Source: Rhinopomastus cyanomelas (taxonomy: Eukaryota; Chordata; Aves; Bucerotiformes; Rhinopomastidae). Taken from it: a DNA stretch of 64,000 nt. The first letter of the stretch is position 1; the number at the start of each line of letters is the position of its first letter. This document shows, piece by piece, positions 43,801 through 55,279 of the stretch. The translations under genes and the position numbers were made by a program. The stretch covers positions 137,492 through 201,491 of the forward strand of contig VXBP01008605.1 of the NCBI GenBank assembly GCA_013400115.1, given 5' to 3'. The notes beneath the pieces are model-generated. The model saw only the letters and a program-made list of their open reading frames with translations, was not told the DNA's origin and did not search any database.

Positions 43801-44429
43801 CTTAGCTTTGACTGAAATCCTTTAAAACTATGTTGTTTTGTAAAACCTACTGCTGTAAAATTTAGCCTTTCTTCTGCCTTGCCGTCACTACTTACTAGGC
43901 ACCATGGAAACTTCTGCTTCGTTCTGTAAAGAAAATAAATATTTGCTTAAAATTGGTCTCCCTGCAACACAAGTGATGAAAGGCCAGTGTTCATCTGCAG
44001 TTCTAGCTGTCCTGTAGATTTTTCTAAAACAACAAAGTTTGCCACACAATCATCCTCAGTATCACGGAGATGAATCTGGCGGGTGGAGTTCAGCTACATT
44101 TGCAGAGGGTGGGCATAGCTGATGCTGTTTGTGTTTGCTGAGGTATCTAGCAGACACAAACTGTAGTAGGAGTACCTCACCTTCTGGGCAGACAACGGGA
44201 GTCAAGAAAATGCACTGTGGAGTGTCAACTGTAGTACTACATGCTTACATTAAGGCAAATGAATTGCTCCGTAACAGCTCTTAAGCAAGATTAACTCATT
44301 AAATATAGTGGAAAATAATGGAACACTAGTTGGCTGGTGTTCTGCGACTTCACTACTGGTTTATTTCAATTACAATAAAAAACTCCTGACCACTTTAGCT
44401 TCCAGGGGGTGGTGGGGGTTAAAAAAACG
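43801..44429. other. Non-repetitive interval, nothing recognised
   Basis: Unique sequence preceding the second long CR1. Nothing supported. Confidence 0.4.
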
Positions 44430-44437
44430 GTAACAAC

Positions 44438-45509
44438 GTGGCAGCAGGGGAAGACCAGGCTTGGTCACAACTGCACGTGGAGGTGGGAACCCAAACAGAG
44501 GTCCCCCAGCAAGATGAGGTTGTGCAGGTAACAGGATGCCAAGAATGTAGCAGTTTTCTTCATCTTCCTGGCTGCGTACGGTGCAAGCAGGAAGATATCT
44601 GCTTGACGGGGCGGCACAGTTGCAAGTTGAGGTTGAAAGGCTGCAAGCTGAACTAGAAAAGTTCAGGAGAACTAGACTGGCTGAAATAGAGGCAGACAGG
44701 TAGAGCCAGGCTCAGCAGTATGGACAATGGCTAAATAAGAGCCAGATTCAGGGGGGGGCTGTATCCTATAGGTCTCAGGTGGAGGACAGAAGCCCAAGTA
44801 GAATAGGTGAGTGGAGCCAAGTGCAGGGCCATGGCAGAAGGCGGGTACCACCCTTGACTGGCACACCGCCCCAGTTGCCGCTAAGTAGTAGATATAAGCC
44901 CCTATTGGAATACAGCCAGTCTTATAAGGATATAGAGGATAGAGAACCCACACTGGAGGCCCTGGCAAAGCAACATAAACCCAGGAAGTCTTCCAGTACT
45001 ATGACGACCTCCTCCACAAAGAAGAGAAAGGTCCTGGTTACTCGAGACTGGCTCCTGAAAGGCACTGAGGGCCCAATATGCAGAGCTGACTCTCATCATA
45101 GGGAAGTCTTCAATTTACCGGGAGCCCGAATCAGGCACTCACTAGGTTGCTCCCTAACCTGGTGATATCAGCTGACTATAACCCACTGCTGATTGTCCAA
45201 ACAAGTGGGGAGGAAGCTGTGTTCCGTAGCCTGAGGGGAATGAAGAAGGACCTTAAGGCATTAGGAAGTTTGGTGAAAGACTCTGGGGCACAAATTGTGT
45301 TCTGTTCTTTACTTCCATTTTGGGGTGACACAGGCTGGAATAGGACTCAGTCCACTAATGCCTGGCTACGAGACTGGTGTTACAGGCTGGGCTTTGGGTT
45401 CTTTCAGACACCAGACCTAGCAGCTAGGCATGGGAGGGGTTTATCTCAGAGGGGTAAAAGGGTTCTGGGGCAGGAGTTGGCAGGGCTCATTCAGAGGACT
45501 TTAAACTAG
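44438..45509 (+). pseudogene. CR1 ORF1 (esterase protein), broken
   Basis: ORF1 of the second long CR1, in at least three frame segments. N-terminal part: two CxxC pairs (GCQECSS and GCVRCKQ) then a further Cys, a zinc-binding layout; next a coiled-coil-like segment visible after a frame change (LQVEVERLQAELEKFR, near 44622-44670). C-terminal part: the SGNH hydrolase. Block I reads TRDWLLKG where the first long copy has RGDSLLKG, so the catalytic Ser is lost. The block III region is QTSGEEA instead of VGTHD, and the final block is GRGLSQRGKRVLGQ, which lacks the His. The product would have no esterase activity. It ends at 45509 in the family's typical LAGLIQRTLN. Confidence 0.88.
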
Positions 45510-45629
45510 ATTTGAGGAGAGATGGAATAATTAATGGGTGAGCACCAGTGGGACAGAGCTCTGGTCTTAATGAAAACCAGGTGGCCTCTTGCTGTCCTAG
45601 GGTGAAATCGGAGCGGTCAGCTTGCTCCC

Positions 45630-47235
45630 TGAAATGCCTGCACACCAGTGCACGCAGCATGGGGAATAAGCACAAGAAGCACAAGAGGAGATAGCAACTT
45701 GGAATGATGATAAGGCACTTGGAGGGGTGAGACAAAGTAAAATGCAACTAAAAAGGCCAAGGCCTCCTTGGAATTAAACCTTGCAAGAGACGTAAAGGGC
45801 AAAAAAAAGGGCTTCTTCAAATACATTGCAGGTAAAACTAACACTAGAGGCAACATAGGGCCCCTGCTGAATGAAGTGGGTACCCTGGTGACAGAGAAAG
45901 CAGAGATACTGAACACCATCTTTGCCTCTGTCTATACTTCTGGGGGCTGTCTTGATATCAAACCCCAGACTGCTGAGACTCCAGAGGAAGTCAAGGCAAG
46001 AGAGGAGGCTGCCTTGGTTGATGAGGACTGAGTTAGGGATAAGTTGAGCAAACTGGATGTACACAAATCCATGGGCCCTTATGGGATGCACCGGGGTGCG
46101 TACTAAGGCAGACGACGGTAGTCATTGCTAAGCCACTCGGCATCATCTTTTCTAAGTCCTGAGGATCAGGAGAGGTGCCTAGAGACTGGAGGATAATAAA
46201 TGTCACTCCAATCTTCCAAAAGGGAAAGAAGAAGACCCAGGTAACTAAAGACCGGTCAGCCGCTCCTCCATTCCAGGGAAGGTGATGGAACAATTTGCTC
46301 TAGAGGCTGTCTCCAGGCACATCAAGAACAGGAGGGTCATTAGGGACAGTCAGCATGGCTTCACCAAAGGGAAGTCATGCTTGACCAACCTGATAGCCTT
46401 TTATGAGGGCATCACCAGGTGGAGAGATGATGGCAGAGCGGAGGATGTGGTCTGTCTTGACTTGAGCAGGGCATTTGACATGGTCTCTCACATAGCATCC
46501 TCACAGCCAAACTGAGGCAGTGTGGTCTAGATGATCAGGTAGTGAGGTAGATGGTGAACTGGCTACAGGATAGAAGCCTAAGGATAGTGGTCAATGGGAC
46601 AGAGTCAGGTTGGAGGCCTGTATCAAGGGGAGTGCCCCAGGGGTCCATACTGGGACCAGTCCTGTTCAATCTAGTAATTGATTATTTGGATGTGGAATTA
46701 GAGAGCACTGTCAGCAAGTTTGCTGACGACACAAAGCTGGGTGGTATTGCCGACACCCCTGCAGACTGTGCTGCCATTCAGCGAGATCTGGACAGGCTGG
46801 AGAGCTGGGCTGAGAAGAATTTCATGACCTATAACAAGAGTAAGTGCAGAGTCTTACATCTGGGCAAGAACAACCCCAGGTAGCAGTATAGGCTGGGGAC
46901 TGACCTGTTGGAGTGTAGTGTAGGAGAAAGGGACTTGGGGGTCCTGGTGACCAGCAGGATGACTATGAGTCAGCAGTGGGCTCTTGTGGCCAAGAGGGCC
47001 AACAGCATCCTGGGATGGATCAGAAGCAGGGTGGTTAGCAGATCAAGAGAGGTTCTTCTCCCCCTCTGTTCTGCCCTGGTGAGACCACATCTGGAGTATT
47101 GTGTCCAGTTCTGGGCTCCTCTGTTCAAGAGGTACACAGAGCTGCTGGAGGGCATCCAGCGTAGGGCAATGAAGATGATGAAGGAGGTGGAGCACCTCCT
47201 TTATAAGGAGAGGCTGAGGGAGCTGTGTCCCTTCC
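45630..47235 (+). pseudogene. CR1 ORF2 remnant: RT and thumb
   Basis: After the stub of the endonuclease, frames alternate: 45768-46031 carries the pre-RT linker (KGKKKGFFKYIAGKTNTRGN, IGPLLNEVGTLVTEKAEILN). 46033-46280 is broken by several stops. 46282-46515 holds SQHGFTKGKSCLTNLIAF and VCLDLSRAFDMV (RT motif A). 46551-46883 holds GVPQGSILGPVLFNLVI and SKFADDTKL (motif C at 46719-46730), both canonical. A TAG at 46881-46883 separates the thumb (ERDLGVLVTSRMTMSQQW, LVRPHLEYCVQFWAP). The RT active-site residues are present but the gene is dead. Confidence 0.92.
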
Positions 47236-47265
47236 CATCCATAATGATTCTGCGATTCTATGAAG

Positions 47266-47744
47266 AATAACCCTACAGTCACTTGTATTTACTTTTATTT
47301 ACATTTAAATTCTTCCTTCCAAGCCGTGTGTGCTTTTATGCAACACAGAATCACACAATCATAGCGCACAAAGTTAACAACCTCTAAGCACATTTTCCCC
47401 CACTATATTTCACTTCCAGCTGTTTCTTACAGTGACTGTCTGGATTTTTTCTATTATATTTCCCTTTAACATCTCATTTCAATCCACTTTGGGAAAGATA
47501 AACAATCTATGATTACCTCGAAGTCATGAGTTCTGAGTGTGTCTCAGCATAACATGATTTCCTAAACCTAGGGTACATTTGAAGTCTGTCTGTAGGCTGG
47601 CAGGACGGGGTAGGGAAAAAGTGCCCCAGTTATAAAATGTCTTAATAATCACATCCATATTCACAACTAATCTTACATTCATCTGCAGGTGTAGATGAGC
47701 TCTAAACTGGTAGCAAATGCAGAAGAAGTGCAGAATGCAGAAGT
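47266..47744. other. Non-repetitive interval, nothing recognised
   Basis: 47345-47366 (ACACAGAATCACACAATCAT) resembles a bare CR1 terminal repeat in minus orientation but has no adjoining element. Confidence 0.4.
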
Positions 47745-48172
47745 AGAAGTGCAGAAGAAGGCAATGAAGCTGGGGAAGGGTCTAGAGAATAATTCTCTCC
47801 AGAGGAGAGATTGAGACAGATGGGGCTGTTTAGTTCGAGGAAGAGGAGGCTGACGGGAGACCTCATCACTCTCTACAACTATCTGACAGGACATGGTAGT
47901 GATGTTGGTGCTGGTCTCCTCTCACAGGTCATTAGTGACAGAGGGAAGGGCTTCAAGATTCAACAGGGGAGGTTTAGACTAGGCATCAGCAAAAAATTCT
48001 TCACAGAGAGAGTGGTCAGGCACTAGGCTGGGCTTCCCAGGGTGGTGGTGGAGTCCCCATCCCTGGATGAGTGTAAAAGTCACTTAGATGTGGTGTTGGG
48101 GGATCTGGTTTAGGGGTGACCTTGTAAAGTAGGTCTTTTCCAACCTGCATGATCATGTGGTTCTATGACAGA
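47745..48172 (+). mobile_element. CR1 fragment of an older subfamily, 430 bp
   Basis: Translation MGLFSSRKRRLTGDLITLYN, GAGLLSQVISDRGKGFKIQQ and RFRLGISKKFFTERVVRH. The 3' UTR ends GGTCTTTTCCAACCTGCATG, ATGTGGTTCTATGAC. Distinct from the young type in both coding words and tail. Confidence 0.88.
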
Positions 48173-49389
48173 AAAAAACAATTCATCCTTATTTGTATCT
48201 CATTTCAAATGCAGGATTGAAATAACAAAGAACTTACACACCGAGTAACACAGTTTACATTGAAACTATTTCAGCGTTTGAAAATGTTACTCCTGTAATG
48301 TCTTTTCCATTTTCCACCTTGTCTTCTTCATCTGTGAGCCAAGGGTTTTTGCTTCGTTGGGTTTTAACTTCTTCTTTGCTCTAATGTATCTTTGGGTGCA
48401 TTTTTTCCCTTCTGAATATTGAATCAAGGTGCAATGAAATAGTTTATCTCATCCAACACATTTTTAATTTGGTACTCTGCAATACATATGGTTAAAGCTG
48501 TTAAGTTTTCGTGTCCTTGAGACACTCAAAAACATTTATTAAAAACCCAGAATTCTATGTGCCTTCAGTAGGATTTTCTATTGTAGCACTCAGTACAAGG
48601 TTCTAGAAAGACCTTTTCATCATAAAGGCTTGTGGTTCTTGAGGTCACAGTAGAGTGAAGTAGTCCTAGCATCCTCATTCTTTTTTCTTCCTCATGGAGA
48701 TATGGGAAGGACAAAACTGTACAATATATTACAATGGTTATAGAAATCTTTTAGCTAGACACTGCTGGCAGCTGCTTCAGAAGTGTGGCCCTTCCAAAAA
48801 GGGCCAGCTGACCTCTCAGAACGTGGCTTGAAGCAATTGATATCCTCAGCAGACAGTGAGAAGGAGTAACACATATTGTCTAAGCTCAGAGCTTGCCCTT
48901 CTTTTTTTCTTCAGTCGCTGATTACAATAAGCTCTTGATCATGCATGCCCTGAGGCTAGCAGAGTGCACCCTGCGCTGCAGCTCCTATAGCAGGCGGTAG
49001 CCGCAGCAGTAGAGTGCCGGCAACAACATCTGAGAAACAAATTGGCCACCTGGTCACCTTCTGACTCCGGCTGAGGATTCCTCTCTCAGTCAGCTCTTCA
49101 GCTCTCCCAGTGGTTCTTCATGATCTATTACTAATTATCCCAGCACCTACACTAATTAGCAAAGATTGATCAGTGTTCCAATGTGCCAGTTGCATTACTG
49201 TTAATACAAATCCTTTGGTTCCCTAAAATTTGATCAAATTTTACAGAGAACCTAACTCACTGTTAATTAAATCAGGCAAAAAGCATAACACACTGTGGAA
49301 ATTCACACTCTGTTATTAGTTCTTTACACTGAGGAGGAAAATATAATGTAATTAGCAGCTGCTTTGTTTTCAGAAGTTCTTACTAGAAC
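48173..49389. other. Repeat-poor interval, about 1.2 kb
   Basis: 48940-49030 is notably GC-rich (GCGCTGCAGCTCC, GGCGGTAGCCGCAGC) within an AT-rich background. I cannot assign it. Confidence 0.4.
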
Positions 49390-49822
49390 TGAGAGGCCTT
49401 GAGCACAAGCCCTATGAGGAGAGGCTGAGGGAGCTGGGATTGTTTAGCCTTGAGAAGAGGAGGCTCAGGGGAGACCTTCTTGCTGTCTACAACTACCTGA
49501 GGGGTGGTTGTGGCCAGGAGGAGGTTGCTCTCTTCTCTCAGGCAGCCAGCACCAGAACAAGAGGACACAGCCTCAAGCTGCGCCAGGGGAAATTGAGGCT
49601 TGAGGTGAGGAGAAAGTTCTTCACCGAGAGAGTCATTGGCCACTGGAATGGCCTGCCCAGGGAGGTGGTGGAGTCGCCGTCCCTGGAGCTGTTCAAGGCA
49701 GGATTGGACGTGGCACTTGGTGCCATGGTCTAGCCTTGAGCTCTGTGGTAACAGGTTGGACTTGATGATCTATGAGGTCTCTTCCAACCTTGATAATACT
49801 GTGATACTGTGATACTGTGAAA
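49390..49822 (+). mobile_element. CR1 fragment with TGTGATACTG repeat tail, 430 bp
   Basis: The frame 49440-49733 is open (FSLEKRRLRGDLLAVYNYLR, RTRGHSLKLRQGKLRLEVRR, LFKAGLDVALGAMV, stop), so this copy is well preserved. The terminal repeat is (TGTGATAC)n rather than (ATTCTATG)n, and the pre-terminal sequence is CTTCCAACCTTGATAATAC. The fragment at 59866-60216 ends in the same style. Confidence 0.94.
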
Positions 49823-49867
49823 GGCACAGGGATGGATTTCAAGACACAGTATAAGTTTTCAATGGTG

Positions 49868-49922
49868 ATAAAACATACATACATGTTTATACATATATAT
49901 ATATATACACACACACACATGT
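49868..49922. repeat. Microsatellite (TA)n(CA)n
   Basis: ATACATATATATATATATAC followed by ACACACACACATGTG; alternating purine-pyrimidine sequence that could be length-polymorphic. Confidence 0.9.
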
Positions 49923-50585
49923 GTACTCTTCTTGGTTCACCAAAGCCATAAGCCTGGACTCACGTTTCTCCTTGTTTGGTAAAGCACATAGAAGTGTTTC
50001 TAATTGTTTAAGGCAACTAGAAGAGCTATTCTTTTGCTGCTGGCTCATTTGCTGTTCACAGGAATAGTCATTAAATGACTGCTAAATCTCACAGTTTCCA
50101 CTCATTAAATACCCATTCAAATCCGCGCAAGACACACGAAATGGAAGCGATCAGCGGTGATTTCCACAGGAGCATGTGTGCTCAGGAAGCCTTGACCCTT
50201 GCTACAATTCAAAAAATCCCTGACAAATAGCAGCACGGCAGATACTCTTTGTGCTTCAAGAACTATCTACAGCCAAGAATCTGGGAATGGAGGGTGAGGC
50301 TAGTGTGGTGACGCCTTGCCAGGTCACATCTACCAATAAGATAAAGGAATTGTAAGGTTTAATTGTGCAAAGTATTCCATCCTTCTACTTTGGACAGCAA
50401 AGCTTATCCATCTTCCACTGCATGAGACCCGGAGTGCCCAAAGTCCTCACCGTGAGCTTATTCTTATTACGCCTCTTTGCACTGTTTTGACATCATCCCA
50501 GAGCCAGGATGACAAGTTGTTTCAGGCTGTGCACATTGACCCTTACTTCACCTTTTCTTGTTCTGCAAGTTTGCTAATCATTTTA
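49923..50585. other. Non-repetitive interval, nothing recognised
   Basis: No repeat or gene identified. Confidence 0.4.
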
Positions 50586-50756
50586 GAATAACAGAATTGT
50601 AGAATGGTAGGGGTTGGAAGGGAACTCTGGAGGTCATCTAGTCCAACTTCCCTGCCAGAGCACATTCTCCTAGAGTAGACCATGTAGAGCAACATATCCA
50701 GGCAGGTTCTGAATGTCGACGGAGACTCCACAAATTCTCTGGGCAACCTGGCATTT
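50586..50756 (-). mobile_element. CR1 fragment of an older subfamily, 170 bp
   Basis: AATAACAGAATTGTAGAATG, GGTAGGGGTTGGAAGGGAAC, TCTGGAGGTCATCTAGTCC, then CAACATATCCAGGCAGG to TCTCTGGGCAACCTGGCAT. The CTCTGGAGG box separates it from the CTCGAAAGA type. Confidence 0.9.
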
Positions 50757-51529
50757 AAGACATATTGCACCTGACCTTTTCAAGCTACGTAGCCTACAGC
50801 ATTTGTTGTACCACAGGTATCAGAGATTTCAGATGCCCGAAAAGAACCAGGGTGAGCAGCTAACTGAAATACTAGAAAAACCCTCTTCTCCTTCACCGCC
50901 ACCTCGGGCCAGACACTTACTCATCTGTCAGGAAGTGTTTTACCAACAGTAAGTGTAGCAAAGTCACAGAAAGCTTAGATGGCTTTTCCAATCAGTGATT
51001 GTAAAGATCCACATTTGTCAGTGACTGGCTGCAAAACCTGAAGTGATTCATTGAACTGCCTTTGTCAATAGTCTTATTGCTCTGCACTAAAAAGAGTGTA
51101 GAGGGGACCGTCTTGAGAGTGTATATTAACAATCTTTGGTCAATGCAAATATTTCAGAACAGAAATTACCTCAAAGGTTAGTGTCCTCACACTAAATTCT
51201 TTTGGTTAGTGTTTTGCCAAATGGCTTTGCCCATTCGGCATGAGCACACAGCTGCATATTTGCTTATTTCCTGTAGCCAGCCACTCATTAGCAGTCGCTA
51301 CAGAAGGCTAAACATAATGGTGCTGCTTAATCTCACTGACCTTATAGGAATCTGTTCTACAGGAATCTGTTTATAGGAATCTGTCTACCAGCTTGCTGGA
51401 CTTGGGTCTGAAGATAGCAGACTCTACACCTTTGTTATTTCCATTCAGCTTGAATTTCAAGCATAATTTTGAGGACTTCCAGGTACTTCCCCTTTACCTG
51501 CCCTGTAATAGGTCTTCTTTCCTCTAGAT
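50757..51529. other. Non-repetitive interval with a short direct repeat
   Basis: TATAGGAATCTGT occurs at about 51344 and 51371 with a related CAGGAATCTGT between them, a small local tandem repeat. Nothing else. Confidence 0.5.
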
Positions 51530-51606
51530 TACAGAATCATAGAAACATTAGGGATTGGAAGGGACCTCAAAAAATCATCTAGTCCAATCCCCCTACCAGA
51601 GCAGGA
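51530..51606 (-). mobile_element. CR1 3' end, 77 bp
   Basis: TTACAGAATCATAGAAACAT to CCCCCTACCAGAGCAGGATC. Confidence 0.9.
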
Positions 51607-51789
51607 TCCATGAGTAAATGACCTTAAAACAGCTACCTAAAAGGAATTTGAAGACAAACAAGCAAACAACCAACAAACCATTCTCCACCTTAATGTGACA
51701 TGACTCATGGATTAGGCTCAGAAATTTTTTAACTAGGTAATTGGAGTCATTCTTTCACTGACGTTGGCCAGTGCCCAGTTCTTTAACCA

Positions 51790-52225
51790 CAGAATCATAG
51801 AATAGATTTCATAGAATTATAGAATCATTAGGGATTGGAAGGGACCTCGAAAGATCATCCAGTCCAATCCCCCTGCCACAGCAGGATCACCCAGACCAAG
51901 TCATACAGTTAGTCAGGGTTAGAAGGGACCACAGGATCATCCAGTTCCAACTCCCCTACCATGGGCAGGGACACCCCAACCCTAGATCAGGCTGACCAGA
52001 GCCTCATCCAGCCTGGCCTTAAATACCTCCAAGAACAGGGCCTCCACCACCTCCCTGGGCAACCCATTCCAGGCTCTCATGACTCCCATGGTGCAGAACT
52101 TCCTCCTCACATCCACTCTAAATCTACCCATCTCCAGCTTTGCTCCATTCCCCCTAGTCCAGCCGCTACCTGACATCCTAAAAAGTCCCTCTTCAGCCTT
52201 TTTGTAGGCCCCCAAGCACCAAAGC
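51790..52225 (-). mobile_element. Double-tailed CR1, second copy
   Basis: In minus orientation: ORF2 C-terminus (AYKKAEEGLFRMSGSG, WNGLPREVVEALFLEVFKAR, 51982-52225), then a first 3' end (GGAACTGGATGATCCTGTGG to CCCTGACTAACTGTATGAC), joined directly to a second 3' end (TTGGTCTGGGTGATCCTGC to CCCTAATGATTCTATAATTC). The order, the coding words and the junction match 4420-4827 in the long CR1, while the flanking DNA differs. This copy is truncated near the GGATACAAAAAGGCTGAGG region. Confidence 0.93.
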
Positions 52226-52567
52226 ACCTTCAGGTGATACAGGAAGCTAAAAATTTATAGAATGGCCTAGTAGCAGTGGAATTCATTTCCCGCGGGTTTC
52301 ATGTTGACATGACAGCACAAGAGGAAGTAATTAGTAATGTCTGCAGAAAGCAGTGCGCAGTACAATGCACACGCACGTACAGCACCCAGTACAACACAAA
52401 AAATAGAAAAAAGGGTATGAAACAGAATTGGAAACTGAAGCTTAGATTCCTCAAGTCATTATGTGAAATCAATACTAATCTTAATTATACTAACTAATAA
52501 TAAAAAATGTTCTTTGCTAACAGTAAGAAAAATATCAATGACAAAGCTGAACAACAGAAACGCCCTG
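52226..52567. other. Non-repetitive interval, nothing recognised
   Basis: A short A-rich unique stretch. Confidence 0.4.
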
Positions 52568-52780
52568 GTTGGAAAGAACCTCAGAAGATAATTTGTCCAA
52601 CCTTGCATGTGAAAAGGGAGCCAGGATGAGTAGCTACCAACCTGTCCAATCCCACCTTGAGAACTTCCAGTGATGGAGCCTCTACCATGTCCCTTGGGCA
52701 CTTGTCCCAGTTAATGATTGTTCCTACTCTAAATGTTCCTCTCTTATGTCAAGATAAAACCCTTCCTTGTGCAACTTGCA
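52568..52780 (-). mobile_element. Ancient CR1-like fragment
   Basis: GGTTGGAAAGAACCTCAGAA, TTTGTCCAACCTTGC, ACTTCCAGTGATGGAGCCTC and CTTGGGCACTTGTCCCAGT follow the CR1 3' word order (GGTTGGAAGGGACC, AGTCCAACC, ...GGAGACTCCAC, CTGGGCAGCC). Strongly diverged. Confidence 0.6.
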
Positions 52781-53643
52781 CTTTTATTTTCAAATTAGAA
52801 TATTTTTCCAACCATAATTTTCCCCTTCAGTCAGTTAAAATCCATTTGTTTTTTAACTTCAAAGACCAAAATATGCACAGTTCTACCAATGCCTAAAATC
52901 CTAGTGGACTTCTTGAGAGGTTGCTTGAGAATGCAACTTGTGGTTGCATTCTGGTCATCCCTGAGAGGCTGACCTAACTAGTGCAGTTTCCTAACTGCCA
53001 CCTGTAACTGATGTGCTTCTCGTTTGCATTGCTTATTGTTGGCTATTTTTTTGTTATTAACTATGAGCTGCCCCACTTTGCAATTATCAAAGTTCCCATT
53101 GGCATATTTCTCATTACATTTCTTGCTCTTTCTGTAATGTCATTAATCAACATACTAATGAGAACGAATCGGAAAAATTATCCTTGGAAAATGTCATTAC
53201 TAATCCCTATCTGAAAAGCTGGTCAAAACACTGTGCAGTCTCTTGCTTAGCCACTTCCTTATCTCCTTTATCGTTCCTCTCCTTATTTCCATCAGCTAGA
53301 ACTTAAGAGACATCATTGTAGTAATTAATTATCTGTTTAAATCTAGATAAATTGGAATCCCCACATCACATTTGTCTCGGAGGTGATTTTTGTTACTGTA
53401 GAAACATCTGAAATAATAAGATATCATTTACCTTTGATATAATCATGCATATTTGATCACACTCTCTATTTGCTTCCCTGTGCTCATTTGCTAGTCTTTA
53501 GAATCCGTTAAAAGATGTTTGAAAATCAGACACCTAAACCAATGTAATTTTTTCAGATTCCTGATTAAATGACCAATGTCTTCATCATGATAATAATCCA
53601 ATTCAATTAAAATTAATGGACTATTACCACTGATCAAATTAAG
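52781..53643. other. Non-repetitive interval, nothing recognised
   Basis: The plus frame 53011-53214 encodes a hydrophobic run but lacks any family signature. Confidence 0.4.
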
Positions 53644-53722
53644 ATTGGCTGCTCACAGTTAACTACAAGATTGGCTGCTCAAAGTTGACTACAAGCTCGG
53701 CTACTCAAATTTGACTACCACA
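53644..53722. repeat. 26-bp tandem repeat, three copies
   Basis: GGCTGCTCA / GGCTGCTCA / GGCTACTCA begin at 53647, 53673 and 53699, each followed by an AGTTxACTACxA-like half. Copies differ by several bases, so the array is not recent. Confidence 0.85.
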
Positions 53723-53950
53723 GTTACTTCAATTAATAAAGTATATTCTTTAAAAATAGTTTAATTATAACACTTGATAATGTAACAGGTATTTTGTTTG
53801 TGTTTTCTATTTGACCTGTTTCTGTTTACTGTTCCAAAACAAATTGGATGGGAGAAAAGGAAACAAAGAATAACCAGTGTTTCTGCCATCTTTACTTTGG
53901 CAACATTCCCTTATACCAGGCAATAGATACTTGCAAGTCTTTTCTAAACA

Positions 53951-54487
53951 GAGTCACAGAATCACAGCACATTAGGGATTGGAAGGGACCTTGAAAGATC
54001 ATCTACTCCAATCTCCCTGACACAGCAGGATCACCTAGACCAAGTTGCACAGGTGGGTTTTAAACGTCTCCAGAGAAGGAGACTCCGCAACCCCCCTGGG
54101 CAGTCTCTTCCAGAGTTCCACCACCCTCACTGGGAAGAAGTTCCTTCTTACATTCGTACAGAACCTCCTGTGTTCCAGTTTAGGGCCATTGCCCCTCATC
54201 CTATCACTAGATGACAATGAGAAGAGGTTGCCTCCATTCTCCTGACACCCACCCCTCATATAGACATTAATGAGGTCACCCCTCAGTCTTGTCTTCTCCA
54301 AGCTAAAGAGACCCAGCTCCCTCAGCCTTTCTTCATAAGGGAGGTGCTCCACTTCCTTCATCATCCTTGTTCTGCGCCAGACTCTTTCCAGCAGCTCCAT
54401 GTCCTTCTTGAACACAGGGGCCCACAACTGGACACAATACTGCAGATGTGGTCTCACCAGGGCAGAGTAGAGGGGAAGAAGAACCTC
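53951..54487 (-). mobile_element. CR1 fragment, 540 bp
   Basis: Minus-strand frame 54035-54457 is open for 140 codons: MRPHLQYCVQLWAPVFKKDM, EHLPYEERLRELGLFSLEK, RRNFFPVRVVELWKRLPRG, THLCNLV. The 3' end is GTCACAGAATCACAGCAC. This is among the best-preserved ORF2 C-termini; two short in-frame deletions are visible (NVYMRGGCQ; FKTHLCNLV). Confidence 0.95.
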
Positions 54488-55279
54488 TGGCCATGAAAAG
54501 ATACAACCAATTCAGACATCAGCTAAAACTTCTTTGCAAGTTCTTCAGCTGACTGTGACTGTTGCAGTCGTCATATCTCATTTGCAAGCTATTTTTTTCT
54601 GAAGTTAAAGAGGCTGAAGCTAAAAGTTGCAGGGCTTGAAAAAGTAGAGAAACATTTTCATATGTTGTTACCTTTGCGTAGGATCTTACACTCAAATCCT
54701 GATCAAAGCAGACTGACCGGTAAGTAATAATGCATAATTACATATCCAGAGAGTTAATAATAGAGAGTCAAGTAAAACAAACTGTAATCCAATCGCAGAG
54801 ACAGAGCATGTGATTGAAACAATCGGGTTAAAGATGCTGAATTGGCAGTGTTCAAAAAGACTTACAGAGAAAGAACAACACTGCACAGCAAAAAAAGCCA
54901 TAAATCTGTTAGCAGATTTAACCTCCCTGATGCACTTCCTTTTTGAAGCATGTTAATCCTTGTAATAACGGATCTCCAATGATTTTCCATTGAATAGTCG
55001 AGGGAACTGAATAAATGTTAGGGAATCATGTTGTTCTCTGCCAGAAAGGAAATAATTCATTACCACTCTTGAGACTTAATTTAAACATATAAGGTAAAGC
55101 AGAGCCAAGGCACACACCAGGTGATACAAGCTCCAAGGACTGAAGACGTATGGAGGTCTCACAGTAACCAGCAACCCTGAATCTTGGACATTAGACAATT
55201 ATTTTGGAAGTAGTCTGCCTCATGCTTCCTGTCTTTCTTACTTTGGATTTTTACTTGTTTCCATCAAGTACTGTGTTAC
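54488..55279. other. Non-repetitive interval, nothing recognised
   Basis: Unique sequence. The 69-codon minus frame at 54692-54901 has no motif. Confidence 0.4.

Larger units (their letters stand above)
44430..47265 (+). mobile_element. Second long CR1, without endonuclease
   Basis: Order: ORF1 (44438-45509), inter-ORF segment (45510-45620), the first codons of the ORF2 endonuclease (KCLHTSARSMGNK, 45630-45668), an abrupt jump into the pre-RT region (45690 on), RT and thumb (46060-47222), then a deletion that removes the ORF2 C-terminus and 3' UTR, so that GAGGGAGCTGTG is followed at once by the tail CCCTTCCCATCCATAATGAT. The subfamily differs from that of the copy at 1511 (for example QRDLDRLESWAEKN against QRDLDRQ), and the deletion edges differ too. 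Confidence 0.95.

Noticed and set aside
47345..47366. CR1-like terminal repeat without an element
   Set aside because: ACAGAATCACACAATCAT alone is too short and simple to call a CR1 insertion.
48940..49030. GC-rich patch as a possible promoter or CpG island
   Set aside because: It is under 100 bp with few CpGs and no adjacent gene, so there is no support for a regulatory call.
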